Shown here in pieces: positions 25,311 to 33,764 of a DNA stretch of 64,000 bases. Position numbers and translations under genes: made by a program. The stretch comes from Candidatus Villigracilis adiacens. Lineage in GTDB: Bacteria; Chloroflexota; Anaerolineae; Anaerolineales; Villigracilaceae. The stretch's first letter is position 1. Every line of letters begins with the position of its first letter. The notes beneath the pieces are model-generated. The model searched no databases. It saw only the letters and a program-made list of their open reading frames with translations, and was not told where the DNA came from. The stretch is taken from positions 496,001 through 560,000 of the forward strand of contig JADJBU010000026.1 of assembly GCA_016703605.1 (NCBI GenBank). The letters run 5' to 3'.

Positions 25311-26102
25311 ATGCAAAACACCGACCAACTCGACCTGATGCTGAACGCATTGACGGAAATAATTGCGGAAGAAAAAGGGATAAAAACCCCGCCTCAAACT
25401 CCGCCCGCGCCTGCCCTGCCAGACCTGGGCAGAGTCCTCGCCGGAATCTCCCCACTCCCGGCAGATGCGCTCTTCCTTGGCATGGCAAATGACGGGCTGC
25501 CCGTCCTGCTCAATCTGTTTGACCCGGTTCCCGGTCCGATCCTGATCGCAGGCGACCCAACCAGCGGCAAAACACGATTCCTGCAAACCGTCGCCCGCGC
25601 AGTAGAATCCCTGCATCCCCCGGATTTTGTTCAATACGGCATCATCACCAAAAACCCGGACGAATGGAAAAACCTTTACAAAGCCAGTAACAATGCGGGC
25701 ATCTATCGTTCCAGCGAAGATAACGCCGTCAAACTGATCGAGTCGCTTGTCAACTGGGCGCACAACAACAAGGGAGAAGGACAATCCATCCTTCTGCTTA
25801 TAGACGAACTGACCGACGTCAGCACCCTCGACGAACGAACCCGCCAAAACCTGCGCTGGCTCCTCCTGCGCGGACCCAGCCGCCGCGTGTGGACCTTCGC
25901 CGCCATGAATTCTGAACATACTGAAGCAATGGCAGAATGGCTGGAATTCTTCCGCACCCGCCTGTTCGGGTTCGTAGACGACTCCGAGACCGGAAAATTG
26001 CTGACCGGCAACTCCGCGCTAAACCACCTCTCCCCTCGTGAAGAGTTTGCCATGCGCGAGGGAACCCAACTGCTCAAATTCTGGCTGCCCGCGCTCGATT
26101 AA
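25311..26102 (+). CDS. FtsK/HerA-like P-loop ATPase, function unknown
   Basis: A 263-residue protein. Walker A is GDPTSGKTR (about 80-88) after the ILIAG strand; Walker B is ILLLIDEL (about 160-167); a later WTFAAMNSEH may act as sensor. The fold resembles the motor domain of FtsK/HerA-type DNA translocases, but the protein is short and lacks a membrane part and a gamma domain. A small conserved-looking gene follows 15 bp later. The promoter carries a LexA-like box, so induction by DNA damage is an inference. ATG 25311 lies very close to the -10, leaving a leader of only about 10 nt. Confidence 0.7.
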   Translation: MQNTDQLDLMLNALTEIIAEEKGIKTPPQTPPAPALPDLGRVLAGISPLPADALFLGMANDGLPVLLNLFDPVPGPILIAGDPTSGKTRFLQTVARAVESLHPPDFVQYGIITKNPDEWKNLYKASNNAGIYRSSEDNAVKLIESLVNWAHNNKGEGQSILLLIDELTDVSTLDERTRQNLRWLLLRGPSRRVWTFAAMNSEHTEAMAEWLEFFRTRLFGFVDDSETGKLLTGNSALNHLSPREEFAMREGTQLLKFWLPALD

Positions 26103-26117
26103 GAAAGGCAAAACCTT

Positions 26118-26354
26118 ATGCATACCGGACTCTTATGGTACGACAACGATCCGCGCACAACATTAAGCGTCAAGATCCAAAAAGCGATGGACTACTACAG
26201 CAAAAAATTCGGACGCAACCCAGACCTCTGCCTGGTACACCCCAGCATGATGGATGCGGGCAAGGGACAGGTTGAGCTTGGCAAACTCGTCGTCCGCGCC
26301 TATCGCTCGGTCATGCCCGGTCATTTCTGGATCGGCACAGAAGATCAAAAATAG
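26118..26354 (+). CDS. Small protein of unknown function paired with the ATPase
   Basis: A 78-residue soluble protein, MHTGLLWYDNDPRTTLSVKI...HFWIGTEDQK. I recognise no catalytic motif; the pattern is a short beta strand, an amphipathic helix (KIQKAMDYYSKKFG), a strand (DLCLVHPSMM) and a second helix. It starts 15 bp after the FtsK-like ATPase with an AAAGG site, so the pair probably acts together. A strong terminator closes the two-gene unit. Confidence 0.7.
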   Translation: MHTGLLWYDNDPRTTLSVKIQKAMDYYSKKFGRNPDLCLVHPSMMDAGKGQVELGKLVVRAYRSVMPGHFWIGTEDQK

Positions 26355-26439
26355 TTCGTCCAACTCGAGAATCCCCCGATTTTCGAAAACACAGTCAAGC
26401 CGAGATATGGACTCTCCTTTCGCCGTCCTGTCTCCTTGT

Positions 26440-26477
26440 ATCCCCTCCCGTAAACTGGCGTACGGGAGGGGATTTTC
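26440..26477 (+). terminator. Terminator after the ATPase/small-protein pair
   Basis: ATCCCCTCCCGTA (26440-26452) pairs perfectly with TACGGGAGGGGAT (26461-26473) across 8 nt and is followed by TTTCATT. It also abuts the acpS stop on the other strand. Confidence 0.8.
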
Positions 26478-26844
26478 ATTCACCCATTGCAGTCACAAAA
26501 GCAATCGCCTGACTCTCCGTATGACTCAAACTCAAAGACCAGGTCGTCAGACCCAACTCCCCCGCGATCCTCTCCCCTTCCCCATATAGAACCAGATGCG
26601 GCGCTTTCGCTTCATCCGAACGGACTTCAACTTCAGTCCAGCCAACCCTGCCGATCCCGCAGCCCAGCGCCTTTGCAACGGCTTCTTTTGCCGCAAACCT
26701 TGCCGCCAAAGAAGCCGCGCGCCCGCTGCACTCCGCCTGCTCGTATTGCGTAAAAACACGATTCAAAAAACGCCGCCCATGCCGCTCGACCGCTTCAGCG
26801 ATGCGCCTTATTTCTACCAGGTCAACGCCCGTTCGCAAAATCAC
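26476..26844 (-). CDS. acpS: Holo-[acyl-carrier-protein] synthase
   Basis: AcpS transfers 4'-phosphopantetheine from CoA to ACP. The 122-residue protein has the Mg-binding GVDLVEIRRI (6-15) and the FAAKEAVAKALG motif (about 49-60), and ends with the SLSLSHTESQAIAFV strand pair. The start is GTG 26844-26842, with GGAGG about 10 nt upstream. It lies between convergent and co-directional genes, 44 bp downstream of the M16 pair. Confidence 0.95.
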   Translation of the reverse strand: MILRTGVDLVEIRRIAEAVERHGRRFLNRVFTQYEQAECSGRAASLAARFAAKEAVAKALGCGIGRVGWTEVEVRSDEAKAPHLVLYGEGERIAGELGLTTWSLSLSHTESQAIAFVTAMGE

Positions 26845-26888
26845 CGATCACCAACCTCCATGGATGAATAACGCATGACGCGCCGCCC

Positions 26889-28163
26889 CTACGGTCCTGC
26901 CGTTGCAACCACCAGCCGTTCCGGGTTGATGTACTTCCGCGCCGCCTCGACCACATCGGCGCGAGTCACCTTGCGCACCAACCCCTCATAACGCTGGTAG
27001 TAATCCATCCCAAGATCGTAACGATGGATGTTTAAGATCGCCCCAGCCATCCCTCCATTCGACTCCAGCGATAAGGGAAGGCGTCCGACAAAATTCGCCT
27101 GGCTGTCGGCAAGTTCTTCCTTCGTTACGCCGCTCTTCACAAACCGCCTGAGTTCCTTCTCGATCAGCCCAAGCGCCTTCTTCAAATTCTTCGGGTTCAC
27201 CCCCGCCGCCACCTCCCAACTGCCGGGGCCGATCCCCGAATGCAAACTCGAATACGCATAGTAAGCCAGCCCGGCTTTTTCACGAACCGAATCGCCAATG
27301 CGCCCCATCATCCCAAACTGCCCAAGCACAGAATTTCCAAGCGAAGCCGCCATAAAATCGGGGCTTTTACGATTCGGTCCCAACGTGCCAACCACCAGGT
27401 CAGATTGCGACTTACCGGGGATTGGATGATGCCCCTTGATTGTCCTCTTAACAGGCTTAAGCGGAGGAAGGGCGGGCGGCTCTTTCTGACCCGGAACCTG
27501 CCAGCTCCCGAGGGCCTTTTCCACCGCCTCAGCCGCCCTCTTCGGGTGGATCGCCCCAACGATGGCAATGACCAGGCCCCGAGGTCCGAAATGGAGGCGA
27601 TGAAACCGCTCAAGGTCATCCCGCGTGATCGACTGGACCGTTTCCACGAATCCATCGGTGGGTTTGCCGTAGGGATGATCCGCATAAAGGAATTGCTCGA
27701 AGACCAGGTCCGCCATATCCGAGGTATCCTGCGCGCGCAGGGCAAGACCGGTCAACAGTTGGGTGCGGAGGCGTTCCACCTCATCGCGCGGGAATGTCGG
27801 CGTTTGCAGGGATTCGGATAACAGGGTCAGCAGGAGCGGCAAATCCTCCACAAGCGCGCGTCCGCCGAAGTTGACATTGTGGACTCCCGAGTCGACGCCG
27901 AGACTCGCGCCGACCGACTCCAGTTCGTTGTAGATGGAATCGAAGGTCCGCTTCTGCGTGCCGCGCATCACCATGCTTGAGACGAAATCTGCAAGACCAA
28001 GTTTGTCGTCTGTCTCGAAGAGCGAACCGGCGGGCAAATGCCCGCTGATATTAACCGCCGGGCTGTTGAAGTTGGAACGCGCAAGGATGGTTATACCGTT
28101 CGATAACGTGGTCTGATACACATCCTCGGGGCTGGGAAAGGAGGTTCTGTTTTTTTTCGTCAT
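26889..28163 (-). CDS. M16 peptidase family protein, non-catalytic subunit
   Basis: A 424-residue two-lobed M16B-type protein. The position of the zinc motif HxxEH holds GLADFVSSMVMRGT instead, so no metal can be bound there; the C-terminal lobe retains RLPLSLESNGGMAGAIL and the usual closing helix. It is the inactive partner of the adjacent HWSEH subunit, like the alpha subunit of mitochondrial processing peptidase and two-gene bacterial M16B enzymes. ATG 28163 lies one base after the upstream stop, so the two are made together. Confidence 0.85.
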   Translation of the reverse strand: MTKKNRTSFPSPEDVYQTTLSNGITILARSNFNSPAVNISGHLPAGSLFETDDKLGLADFVSSMVMRGTQKRTFDSIYNELESVGASLGVDSGVHNVNFGGRALVEDLPLLLTLLSESLQTPTFPRDEVERLRTQLLTGLALRAQDTSDMADLVFEQFLYADHPYGKPTDGFVETVQSITRDDLERFHRLHFGPRGLVIAIVGAIHPKRAAEAVEKALGSWQVPGQKEPPALPPLKPVKRTIKGHHPIPGKSQSDLVVGTLGPNRKSPDFMAASLGNSVLGQFGMMGRIGDSVREKAGLAYYAYSSLHSGIGPGSWEVAAGVNPKNLKKALGLIEKELRRFVKSGVTKEELADSQANFVGRLPLSLESNGGMAGAILNIHRYDLGMDYYQRYEGLVRKVTRADVVEAARKYINPERLVVATAGP

Positions 28164-28164
28164 T

Positions 28165-29427
28165 TTATGCCGCCTTCCCTTTGGGGAGATACACTCCCAC
28201 CACGCGTTTCTTCGGTTGAAAATATTCCCGCGCCACGCGCTGAACATCGCCCGGCGTGACCTTTGCCAGTTTTTTCAAATAAGTTGTGTACCAGCCGTAA
28301 TCGGAAAACATCGAGGTGTATCCCATCCAAAAAGCCTGGTGGGTGATGTTCTCGCTGCCATAGGCAAAGACCGCCCGCGCCTGTTTGACTGCGCGTTGGA
28401 TCTCCGCCGTGGGCGCGGGTTTGTCCTGCATTCGTTTGATCTCGTCATCGAGGGCGGCAAGGGCTTCGCGCGGCTCCTTGTCGGGGCGGTGGACGATGGT
28501 AAAGCGATACAAATACGGGTCGATGGTCGCTTCTGCCCAGCCGGATACATCCACAGCCAGTCCCTTATCCACCAGGGCGCGGTAGAGGCGGCATGTTTTA
28601 TACGAGAGTCCGCTGGCGCCATTGAGCAGGCTTTCGAGAACCTGTAGTGGGAAATAATCCGGGTGGGTGGCGTTTGGAAATGGATAGGCGATCTGTGTGA
28701 ACGCCGTCTCGCCGGGCCCCTCTACCGTCAGCCGCACCTCCCCATTGCGTTCCGGTTCGGGGCGGGCAAGCCGCGGCGGGGTTTCTCCCTGCGGGATCGA
28801 CTCGAACAACTCTTTTATGCGTTTGAGCATGGATTTGGTTTCGAAATCTCCCGCCAGGGAAAGCACGGCATTGTTCGGGACGTAAAAGGAGCGGTAATGG
28901 TCGTACAGGTCTTCACGGGTCATCGAGCGCAGGTCTGCCATATCGCCGATGATCTCATGATGATAGGGATGTACGCGAAAGGACGCATGTTGCACCGCTT
29001 CGCCCAACAGGAACATCGGCTCGTTCTCAGACCCTTCGCGCTCGGAGATGATGACGGTCCGCTCGGAGGCGACTTCTTTGGGGTCGAAAAGGCTTCGGGT
29101 CATGCGATCTGCTTCGAGGCGCAGGGCAAGGTCTATTTTGGCGGCGGGCATGGTCTCGTAATAACGGGTCGAGTCGCGCGAAGTGGACGCGTTCCACCTG
29201 CCGCCCTCGCGGGAGATGGCTTTATCCAGCACATTGCCTGGAAATTTCTTCGTCCCCTTGAACATCATGTGTTCGGACCAATGAGAAACGCCGGTGCGCC
29301 CCGTGGGCTCGTCGCGCGAGCCGACCTTGTACCAGATCCATGAGGAAACGATGGGAGCGGTGCGAATCTCCTTCAGCATGACCTTCATGCCGTTCTTCAG
29401 TTGGACTTGCGTGACGGGATGTTTCAT
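28165..29427 (-). CDS. M16 family zinc metallopeptidase, catalytic subunit
   Basis: A 420-residue pitrilysin/insulinase-type peptidase. The inverted zinc motif HWSEH (about 49-53 in GVSHWSEHMMFKGT) and the distal glutamates in SERTVIISEREGSEN are present. The C-terminal lobe has the EATIDPYLYRFTI and GYTSMFSDYGW regions. It probably cleaves small peptides as a heterodimer with the next gene product. There is no signal peptide. A TM protein of unknown function ends 13 bp upstream. Confidence 0.9.
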   Translation of the reverse strand: MKHPVTQVQLKNGMKVMLKEIRTAPIVSSWIWYKVGSRDEPTGRTGVSHWSEHMMFKGTKKFPGNVLDKAISREGGRWNASTSRDSTRYYETMPAAKIDLALRLEADRMTRSLFDPKEVASERTVIISEREGSENEPMFLLGEAVQHASFRVHPYHHEIIGDMADLRSMTREDLYDHYRSFYVPNNAVLSLAGDFETKSMLKRIKELFESIPQGETPPRLARPEPERNGEVRLTVEGPGETAFTQIAYPFPNATHPDYFPLQVLESLLNGASGLSYKTCRLYRALVDKGLAVDVSGWAEATIDPYLYRFTIVHRPDKEPREALAALDDEIKRMQDKPAPTAEIQRAVKQARAVFAYGSENITHQAFWMGYTSMFSDYGWYTTYLKKLAKVTPGDVQRVAREYFQPKKRVVGVYLPKGKAA

Positions 29428-29440
29428 TTATCTCCTCATG

Positions 29441-30325
29441 TTATGGGCAGACGGGCTGTCCATCCATATCGACCGCTTCCGGCTCGAGTATGCAGTAGAT
29501 CGGCTGGATGACCTGCTGCAAGCCGATGAATGGGTCGTTCAGGGATGTGGCGCTGAGCGGAATATTAACCGGCACGTTCAATGTGACGGGAATTTGTTTA
29601 TCAACCGGCACGGTAAGATTCAATGTCACCGGCAGGACGGTTCCCTGCGGCAGGACGATGGTTGTGTTTGCCTGGGTGATGTTCAGCCCGCCGGTGTTGA
29701 CCGTAACCTTGGCGTTCGTGATGGTGACATCCTGGCTGAGGACGACATTGGTGGCCTGGTTCAGTTGCAGGTCGAATTGCACGGGGATGGCGGCGTTGAC
29801 GACCACATCGGTCTGGATGCTGGCGCGTTCCATCATTTCGAAGTTCGTATACAAGCCGCGGGGAAGCCCCATCAAGGCGGTTCCGGCGTTCAAGACCTTT
29901 TCCATGTCCAATTTCAGGCGGTAGACGCTGACGATCAGGACGAGCAGGATCACCGCCATGAGCAGGTTGATGGTAAGAGATATGAGGCTTGCGGTCGTCC
30001 ATAAGCGCGGAGCCCACGGGGAGGTCCCAGCCCCGATTGCAGGATTCAACCTCGGGCGCAGGTCTGAGGCGGGCGCGGGGTCCGACTCAAGATTGGCTGG
30101 CTGAGTCGGCTGGGGCGTGGAGGGTTTCCGTCCTGAATCCGTTTTTTTCGGGAGCGAACTCAACAGGGCGTTTTTATCGGCGCCGGGTTTGGGTTCGGGG
30201 GCTGACTCGTTCTTTCCGTCCTGCCTTGCCGGGTCTTTTTTTGGCAGGCGTGAGAGGGGGATGAAGGACGCGATGAGTTTGCGGAATTTTTCCACAGGAT
30301 CTTGTTTCTTCGGCTCTTCTGTCAT
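29441..30325 (-). CDS. Single-span membrane protein of unknown function
   Basis: A 294-residue protein. About 105 residues of charged, Pro-rich N-terminus are probably cytoplasmic (KKQDPVEKFRKLIASFIPLS), followed by one transmembrane helix (about 110-138, SLISLTINLLMAVILLVLIV) and an extracytoplasmic domain made of short hydrophobic beta strands (VTLNLTVPVDKQIPVTLNVP). It ends with two Cys residues and acidic residues. I recognise no named family. It precedes the M16 pair by 13 bp and may be co-transcribed with it. Confidence 0.7.
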   Translation of the reverse strand: MTEEPKKQDPVEKFRKLIASFIPLSRLPKKDPARQDGKNESAPEPKPGADKNALLSSLPKKTDSGRKPSTPQPTQPANLESDPAPASDLRPRLNPAIGAGTSPWAPRLWTTASLISLTINLLMAVILLVLIVSVYRLKLDMEKVLNAGTALMGLPRGLYTNFEMMERASIQTDVVVNAAIPVQFDLQLNQATNVVLSQDVTITNAKVTVNTGGLNITQANTTIVLPQGTVLPVTLNLTVPVDKQIPVTLNVPVNIPLSATSLNDPFIGLQQVIQPIYCILEPEAVDMDGQPVCP

Positions 30326-30387
30326 GGCGGCTCCTGTTTGTGTCGTTGGATCGTTTCATAATCCTAACATAATTACTGACGTTACGC

Positions 30388-30607
30388 AGTGCGTCGCACC
30401 AAACGGGTGCGCTAAAAGTTTGTAGATGAGGTTGCTCCCTTCGCCGTCCTCGGCGAAGGATTTACTCGCAGAACGCCGCCGAGGACGGCGGCTTGAGCCT
30501 ATTTACCAACAAACTTTGAGTGCTCCCCACCAAACGGGTCAGAGCGTCCAGTAAACAGGGCGAATTCTCTCGTGAGACTCATCTTTTTCTGGCTGGTGTA
30601 ACGCACT
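30388..30607 (-). mobile_element. MITE-like element (AGTGCGTCGC family), interrupted copy
   Basis: Ends AGTGCGTCGCACCA (30388-30401) and TGGTGTAACGCACT (30594-30607) are near-perfect inverted repeats. With the inner insertion removed, it matches 34518-34606 in the opposite orientation over its full length. Confidence 0.65.
30405..30527. mobile_element. Nested small inverted-repeat element with 8-bp target duplication
   Basis: Ends GGGTGCGCTAAAAGTTTGT (30405-30423) and ACAAACTTTGAGTGCTCCC (30509-30527) are inverted repeats with 16 of 19 matches. The 8 bp CACCAAAC flank both sides (30397-30404, 30528-30535). Inside are CCTTCGCCG/CGGCGAAGG and GCCGCCGAGGACGGCGGC hairpins. There is no coding capacity. 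Confidence 0.7.
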
Positions 30608-30769
30608 CTCCGCGTAAGATGAGATAACTCACCTTACGCAGTGTCATTCTGAGCGGAGCGAAGAATCTCTAAGATTATCGTAGAGACCCTTCAACGGGCT
30701 TCAGGCAGGTTTTTGCAGCCCAAAGTCTCCCGGCTTTTGACTGCGCCGCCTGGCAACTTTTTAATCGGC

Positions 30770-30798
30770 TTGTGGGTCGGTTTGTTTTCAAATATAAT
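30770..30798 (+). promoter_or_regulatory. Promoter of the flavoprotein gene
   Basis: TTGTGG (30770-30775), a 17-bp spacer and a perfect TATAAT (30793-30798), 36 bp before the GTG start. Confidence 0.55.
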
Positions 30799-30834
30799 GC
30801 GATGGTTTGTGTCTAAAATCAAGGAGAAAAGATT

Positions 30835-32145
30835 GTGGTAAATCAATATTCAGTCGCGGTGATCGGCGCGGGACCGGCTGGCATTTTTGGCGCGCGAGAA
30901 CTGGCGAACAATAACGCGCATGTTACGCTGATCAACCGGGATATTAAAGCCGGCGGGCTTGCCGAGTATGGTATCTATCTCGAAAAGCATACGATGAAAG
31001 AGGGCTTGAGAAAACAATTCCGGCAGGCGTTGGGGTTGAGCAATATCAATTATTACGGCAATGTGACGGTCGGTTTGGAGGGTGATTTAACGCTGGACCA
31101 GATTCGCGCACTGGGGTTCGACGCGGTGCTGGTTTCGGCGGGCGCCCAGGGGACGAAAAGCCTCGGCTTGCCCGGCGAAGACCTGGAAGGGGTCTACCAT
31201 GCCAAGGATGTCGTTTACCACTACAACAAACTGCCTCCGTTCAGCCAGCGCAAATTCCGCTTTGGAAAGCGCTGCGCGATCATCGGCGCGGGCAATGTGA
31301 TGGTGGATATCGCGCGTTACCTGATCACTCACCAGGGCGCGGAGGAAGTGACCGCTGTTGTTCGCCGAGGGCCGGCTGAGGTAAATTTCACCAGGGATGA
31401 GATGAAGCATCTCATTGGCTATCTCGACCTCGATGAATTCGAGAAGGAGATGAAGCGCATCCTCCCGGCGCTCGAAGCGGTGAGACAGGACCCGCAGATC
31501 GGGCGGAACAAAATCCTCGAGGCGCAATCCAAGGCGGACCCAAAAACGAAAAACGCAAAATTCCATTTCGATTTCCTCGCCTCCCCCACCGGGATGAGCG
31601 GCGCGGACGGGCTGCTTGCCAAACTCGAGATTGAGGAAAACATCCTTGCCGAGCGGGACGGGAAGACAAGCGCAAAAGGGACCGGGGAAAAACGCGCGCT
31701 GGATGTGGATACGGTCATCTTCGCCATCGGCGACCAGGTGGATTCGAGATTCGGTCTGCCCGTGGAGTGGGGCGAATTCGTCAAGAACAAGGAGCCGAAG
31801 TTCCCCGTGGAGGGCGTTTCGTACGAATCGCTTACCGAGGGCGTCTTTGTCGGCGGCTGGTCTCGCAAGGCAAGCGAGGGACTGGTCGGTTACGCCCGCA
31901 AGGACGGCACGAATGCCGCCAGATCGGTGCTGCAATACCTGCAAGGCAAAGCCCCGTCAAACATCAGCGCAGGCATGGTGGACGAGAAATTGAAAGCGCT
32001 GCCCAAACCCGTCATCACCAGCGAAGACCTCAGACGACTCGAAACGCTCGAAGCCGAGGAAGCCGCGAAGCGCGGGCTTGATGAATTCAAATTTGCCAGT
32101 AACGACGAGATGCTGCAAGCGCTGGGAATGGTCGAGACCGCCTAA
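30835..32145 (+). CDS. FAD-dependent NAD(P)H oxidoreductase, FprA/GltD-like
   Basis: A 436-residue two-dinucleotide-binding flavoprotein. The FAD motif VIGAGPAGIFGARELA lies at 9-24; the NAD(P)H motif CAIIGAGNVMVDIARYLI is near 147-164, followed by VVRRGPAEVNFTRDE; the C-terminal FAD contact is EGVFVGGWSRKASEGLVGYA. This arrangement is that of adrenodoxin-reductase-like ferredoxin-NADP reductases and glutamate synthase small subunits. No Fe-S cysteines are present. The electron acceptor is unknown. The start is GTG 30835 with AAGGAGAAAAG upstream. Confidence 0.85.
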   Translation: MVNQYSVAVIGAGPAGIFGARELANNNAHVTLINRDIKAGGLAEYGIYLEKHTMKEGLRKQFRQALGLSNINYYGNVTVGLEGDLTLDQIRALGFDAVLVSAGAQGTKSLGLPGEDLEGVYHAKDVVYHYNKLPPFSQRKFRFGKRCAIIGAGNVMVDIARYLITHQGAEEVTAVVRRGPAEVNFTRDEMKHLIGYLDLDEFEKEMKRILPALEAVRQDPQIGRNKILEAQSKADPKTKNAKFHFDFLASPTGMSGADGLLAKLEIEENILAERDGKTSAKGTGEKRALDVDTVIFAIGDQVDSRFGLPVEWGEFVKNKEPKFPVEGVSYESLTEGVFVGGWSRKASEGLVGYARKDGTNAARSVLQYLQGKAPSNISAGMVDEKLKALPKPVITSEDLRRLETLEAEEAAKRGLDEFKFASNDEMLQALGMVETA

Positions 32146-32450
32146 GAGAGAGCCTCAGCCACAGAGAACACCGAGTTCACGGAGATTTTTAGGCACTTCC
32201 GTAATTGATGGGAAAGAGCCTTACCACGAAGGTCACAAAGCACACAAAGGGGAAAAAGGCGTCAAATTTACAGGCGTTTTTCCTTCGTGACCTTCGTGTC
32301 CTCTGTGGTGAAAATGATTTTCCCGTTAAAAACGGTGGAACCGATTTTTAAAAGATTTTCTCAAGATTCTCTGTGTTCTGATATGAAAAAACGTCCCGAA
32401 AGGTTCTGAAAGGATGGGAATTCGGGCCGACAACCTTCGGGATGGCGTTT
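32146..32450. repeat. Gene-free spacer with CACAGAG/CTTCGTG inverted repeats
   Basis: This 305-bp gap is built of short inverted repeats: CCACAGAGAACACCGAGTTC (32150-32169), CCACGAAGGTCACAAAGC (32224-32241) facing CCTTCGTGACCTTCGTG (32283-32299) and CCTCTGTGGTG (32301-32311), and a trailing TTCTCTGTGTTCTG (32369-32382). It separates convergent genes and probably ends both transcripts. Confidence 0.65.
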
Positions 32451-33647
32451 TCATCCCTTCGACCATCGAATGCTCCCGTTCCCAGACAGTTCGTCCAACA
32501 CATCATCAGAATAACCCAGCAAATCCTTCAAAACCTCATGAGTGTGTTGCCCCATCAACGGCGGCGGGAGACGGTACGAAGCGGGCGTCCCGCCCATCTT
32601 AAGCGGCGAACCGACCAGCGGCAGCGACCCAATGGTGGGATGCTCCATCCGCACCAGCATTTCGCGTTCCCTCACCTGCGGCATCGAGAAGACCTGCCCC
32701 AGATCGTTGATCGGTCCGCAGGGGAATTGATCGCCGATTGACGCAAGCCATTCGTCCGCCGTCTTGCGCATGAAAACCGGCTTGAGGATGGAGAGCAGCG
32801 CTTCGCGGTTCTCGACCCGGGCTTGGTTCGTCATAAAGCGGGCATCAGCCGCCAGCTCGGTTTTTTTGATCACAGCGCAAAGAGACGCAAACTGTTTGTC
32901 GTTTCCCACCGCCACCACCAGCCAGCCAGCCTTCGCCTGAAAACTCTGGTACGGCACGATATTGGCATGGGCATTTCCGTAACGCCCCGGCTTTTTGCCA
33001 GAGACCAAAAAGTTACCCGCCACATTCGCCAGCCAGCCGAGTTGAGAGTCGAACAGGGATATATCGATCCATTGCCCCGCGCCCGTCATCGTCCGCGCCT
33101 GCAATGCCGCCAGAATGGAAATGACCGCATTCTGCCCCGCGAATAAATCCGCAACCGCCACGCCGACCTTCATCGGTTCGCCCTCCGGCTCGCCGGTGAC
33201 GCTCATAATGCCGCCCATGGCTTGAATCATAAAATCGTAACCGGGCATGTCTTTCAGGGGCCCCGTCTGCCCAAAGCCCGAGATCGAGCAATAGACCAAC
33301 CCCGGGTTCGCTTTATGCAGCGCCTCAAAATCCAACCCGAATTTTTTCAACGTGCCCGGACGAAAGTTTTCGACCAGCACATCGCTTCGCAGGGCAAGTT
33401 CGCGCAGGATGTTTTTCCCCTCATCCGTTTTCAAATTCACCACCACCCCGCGCTTATTGCGGTTGACGCATAAATAATACGCGCTCTCCCCTCCCGCAAA
33501 CGGCGGACCCCAGCCGCGGGTCTCATCGCCTTCGGGCGGCTCCACTTTGATGACCTCCGCTCCCAGGTCGCCAAGAACCATCGTACAATAAGGTCCAGCC
33601 AGCACACGGCTGAGATCGAGCACGCGAATGTTTTGCAAGGGTTGCAT
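32451..33647 (-). CDS. CaiB/BaiF family CoA-transferase (class III)
   Basis: A 398-residue class III CoA-transferase. The N-terminus VLDLSRVLAGPYCTMVLGDLGAEVIKVEPP (in two parts) is diagnostic. The catalytic Asp is expected in VGVAVADLFAGQNAVIS, and the Gly-rich MIQAMGGIMSVTGEPEGEP segment precedes it. The enzyme forms an interlaced homodimer and moves CoA between carboxylic acids through an aspartyl-CoA anhydride; the acids cannot be told here. The start ATG 33647 lies beside an ACCTGRCAGGT repeat and has a weak ribosome site. Confidence 0.92.
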   Translation of the reverse strand: MQPLQNIRVLDLSRVLAGPYCTMVLGDLGAEVIKVEPPEGDETRGWGPPFAGGESAYYLCVNRNKRGVVVNLKTDEGKNILRELALRSDVLVENFRPGTLKKFGLDFEALHKANPGLVYCSISGFGQTGPLKDMPGYDFMIQAMGGIMSVTGEPEGEPMKVGVAVADLFAGQNAVISILAALQARTMTGAGQWIDISLFDSQLGWLANVAGNFLVSGKKPGRYGNAHANIVPYQSFQAKAGWLVVAVGNDKQFASLCAVIKKTELAADARFMTNQARVENREALLSILKPVFMRKTADEWLASIGDQFPCGPINDLGQVFSMPQVREREMLVRMEHPTIGSLPLVGSPLKMGGTPASYRLPPPLMGQHTHEVLKDLLGYSDDVLDELSGNGSIRWSKG

Positions 33648-33657
33648 GAGATTCCTT

Positions 33658-33758
33658 AAAAAACCTGGCAGGTCTCATCGGAGCCGTGACCAACAAAACT
33701 TCTGTGTAAAAAATTAATCATTATGCCAGCGAGACTCTAAGACCTGTCAGGTTTTGTC
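33658..33758. repeat. Inverted-repeat element, ACCTGTCAGGT family
   Basis: AAACCTGGCAGGTCTCA (33660-33676) faces AGACCTGTCAGGTTTTG (33740-33756). The same outward arms bound segments at 46992-47112 and 47940-48037. It lies between the divergent CoA-transferase and DHOD-like genes. Confidence 0.55.
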
Positions 33759-33764
33759 CATGAT

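Larger units (their letters stand above)
30326..30834. other. Gene-free, repeat-rich spacer
   Basis: This 509-bp gap contains a repeat of the AGTGCGTCGC family (30388-30607) interrupted by a second small element (30405-30527), a GCGTAAG/CTTACGC hairpin (30612-30639), a GTGTCATTCTGAGCGGAGCG element (30641-30660) and a diverged copy of the copy A/B/C repeat (about 30722-30757). The promoter of the downstream flavoprotein is at its right end. Confidence 0.7.
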
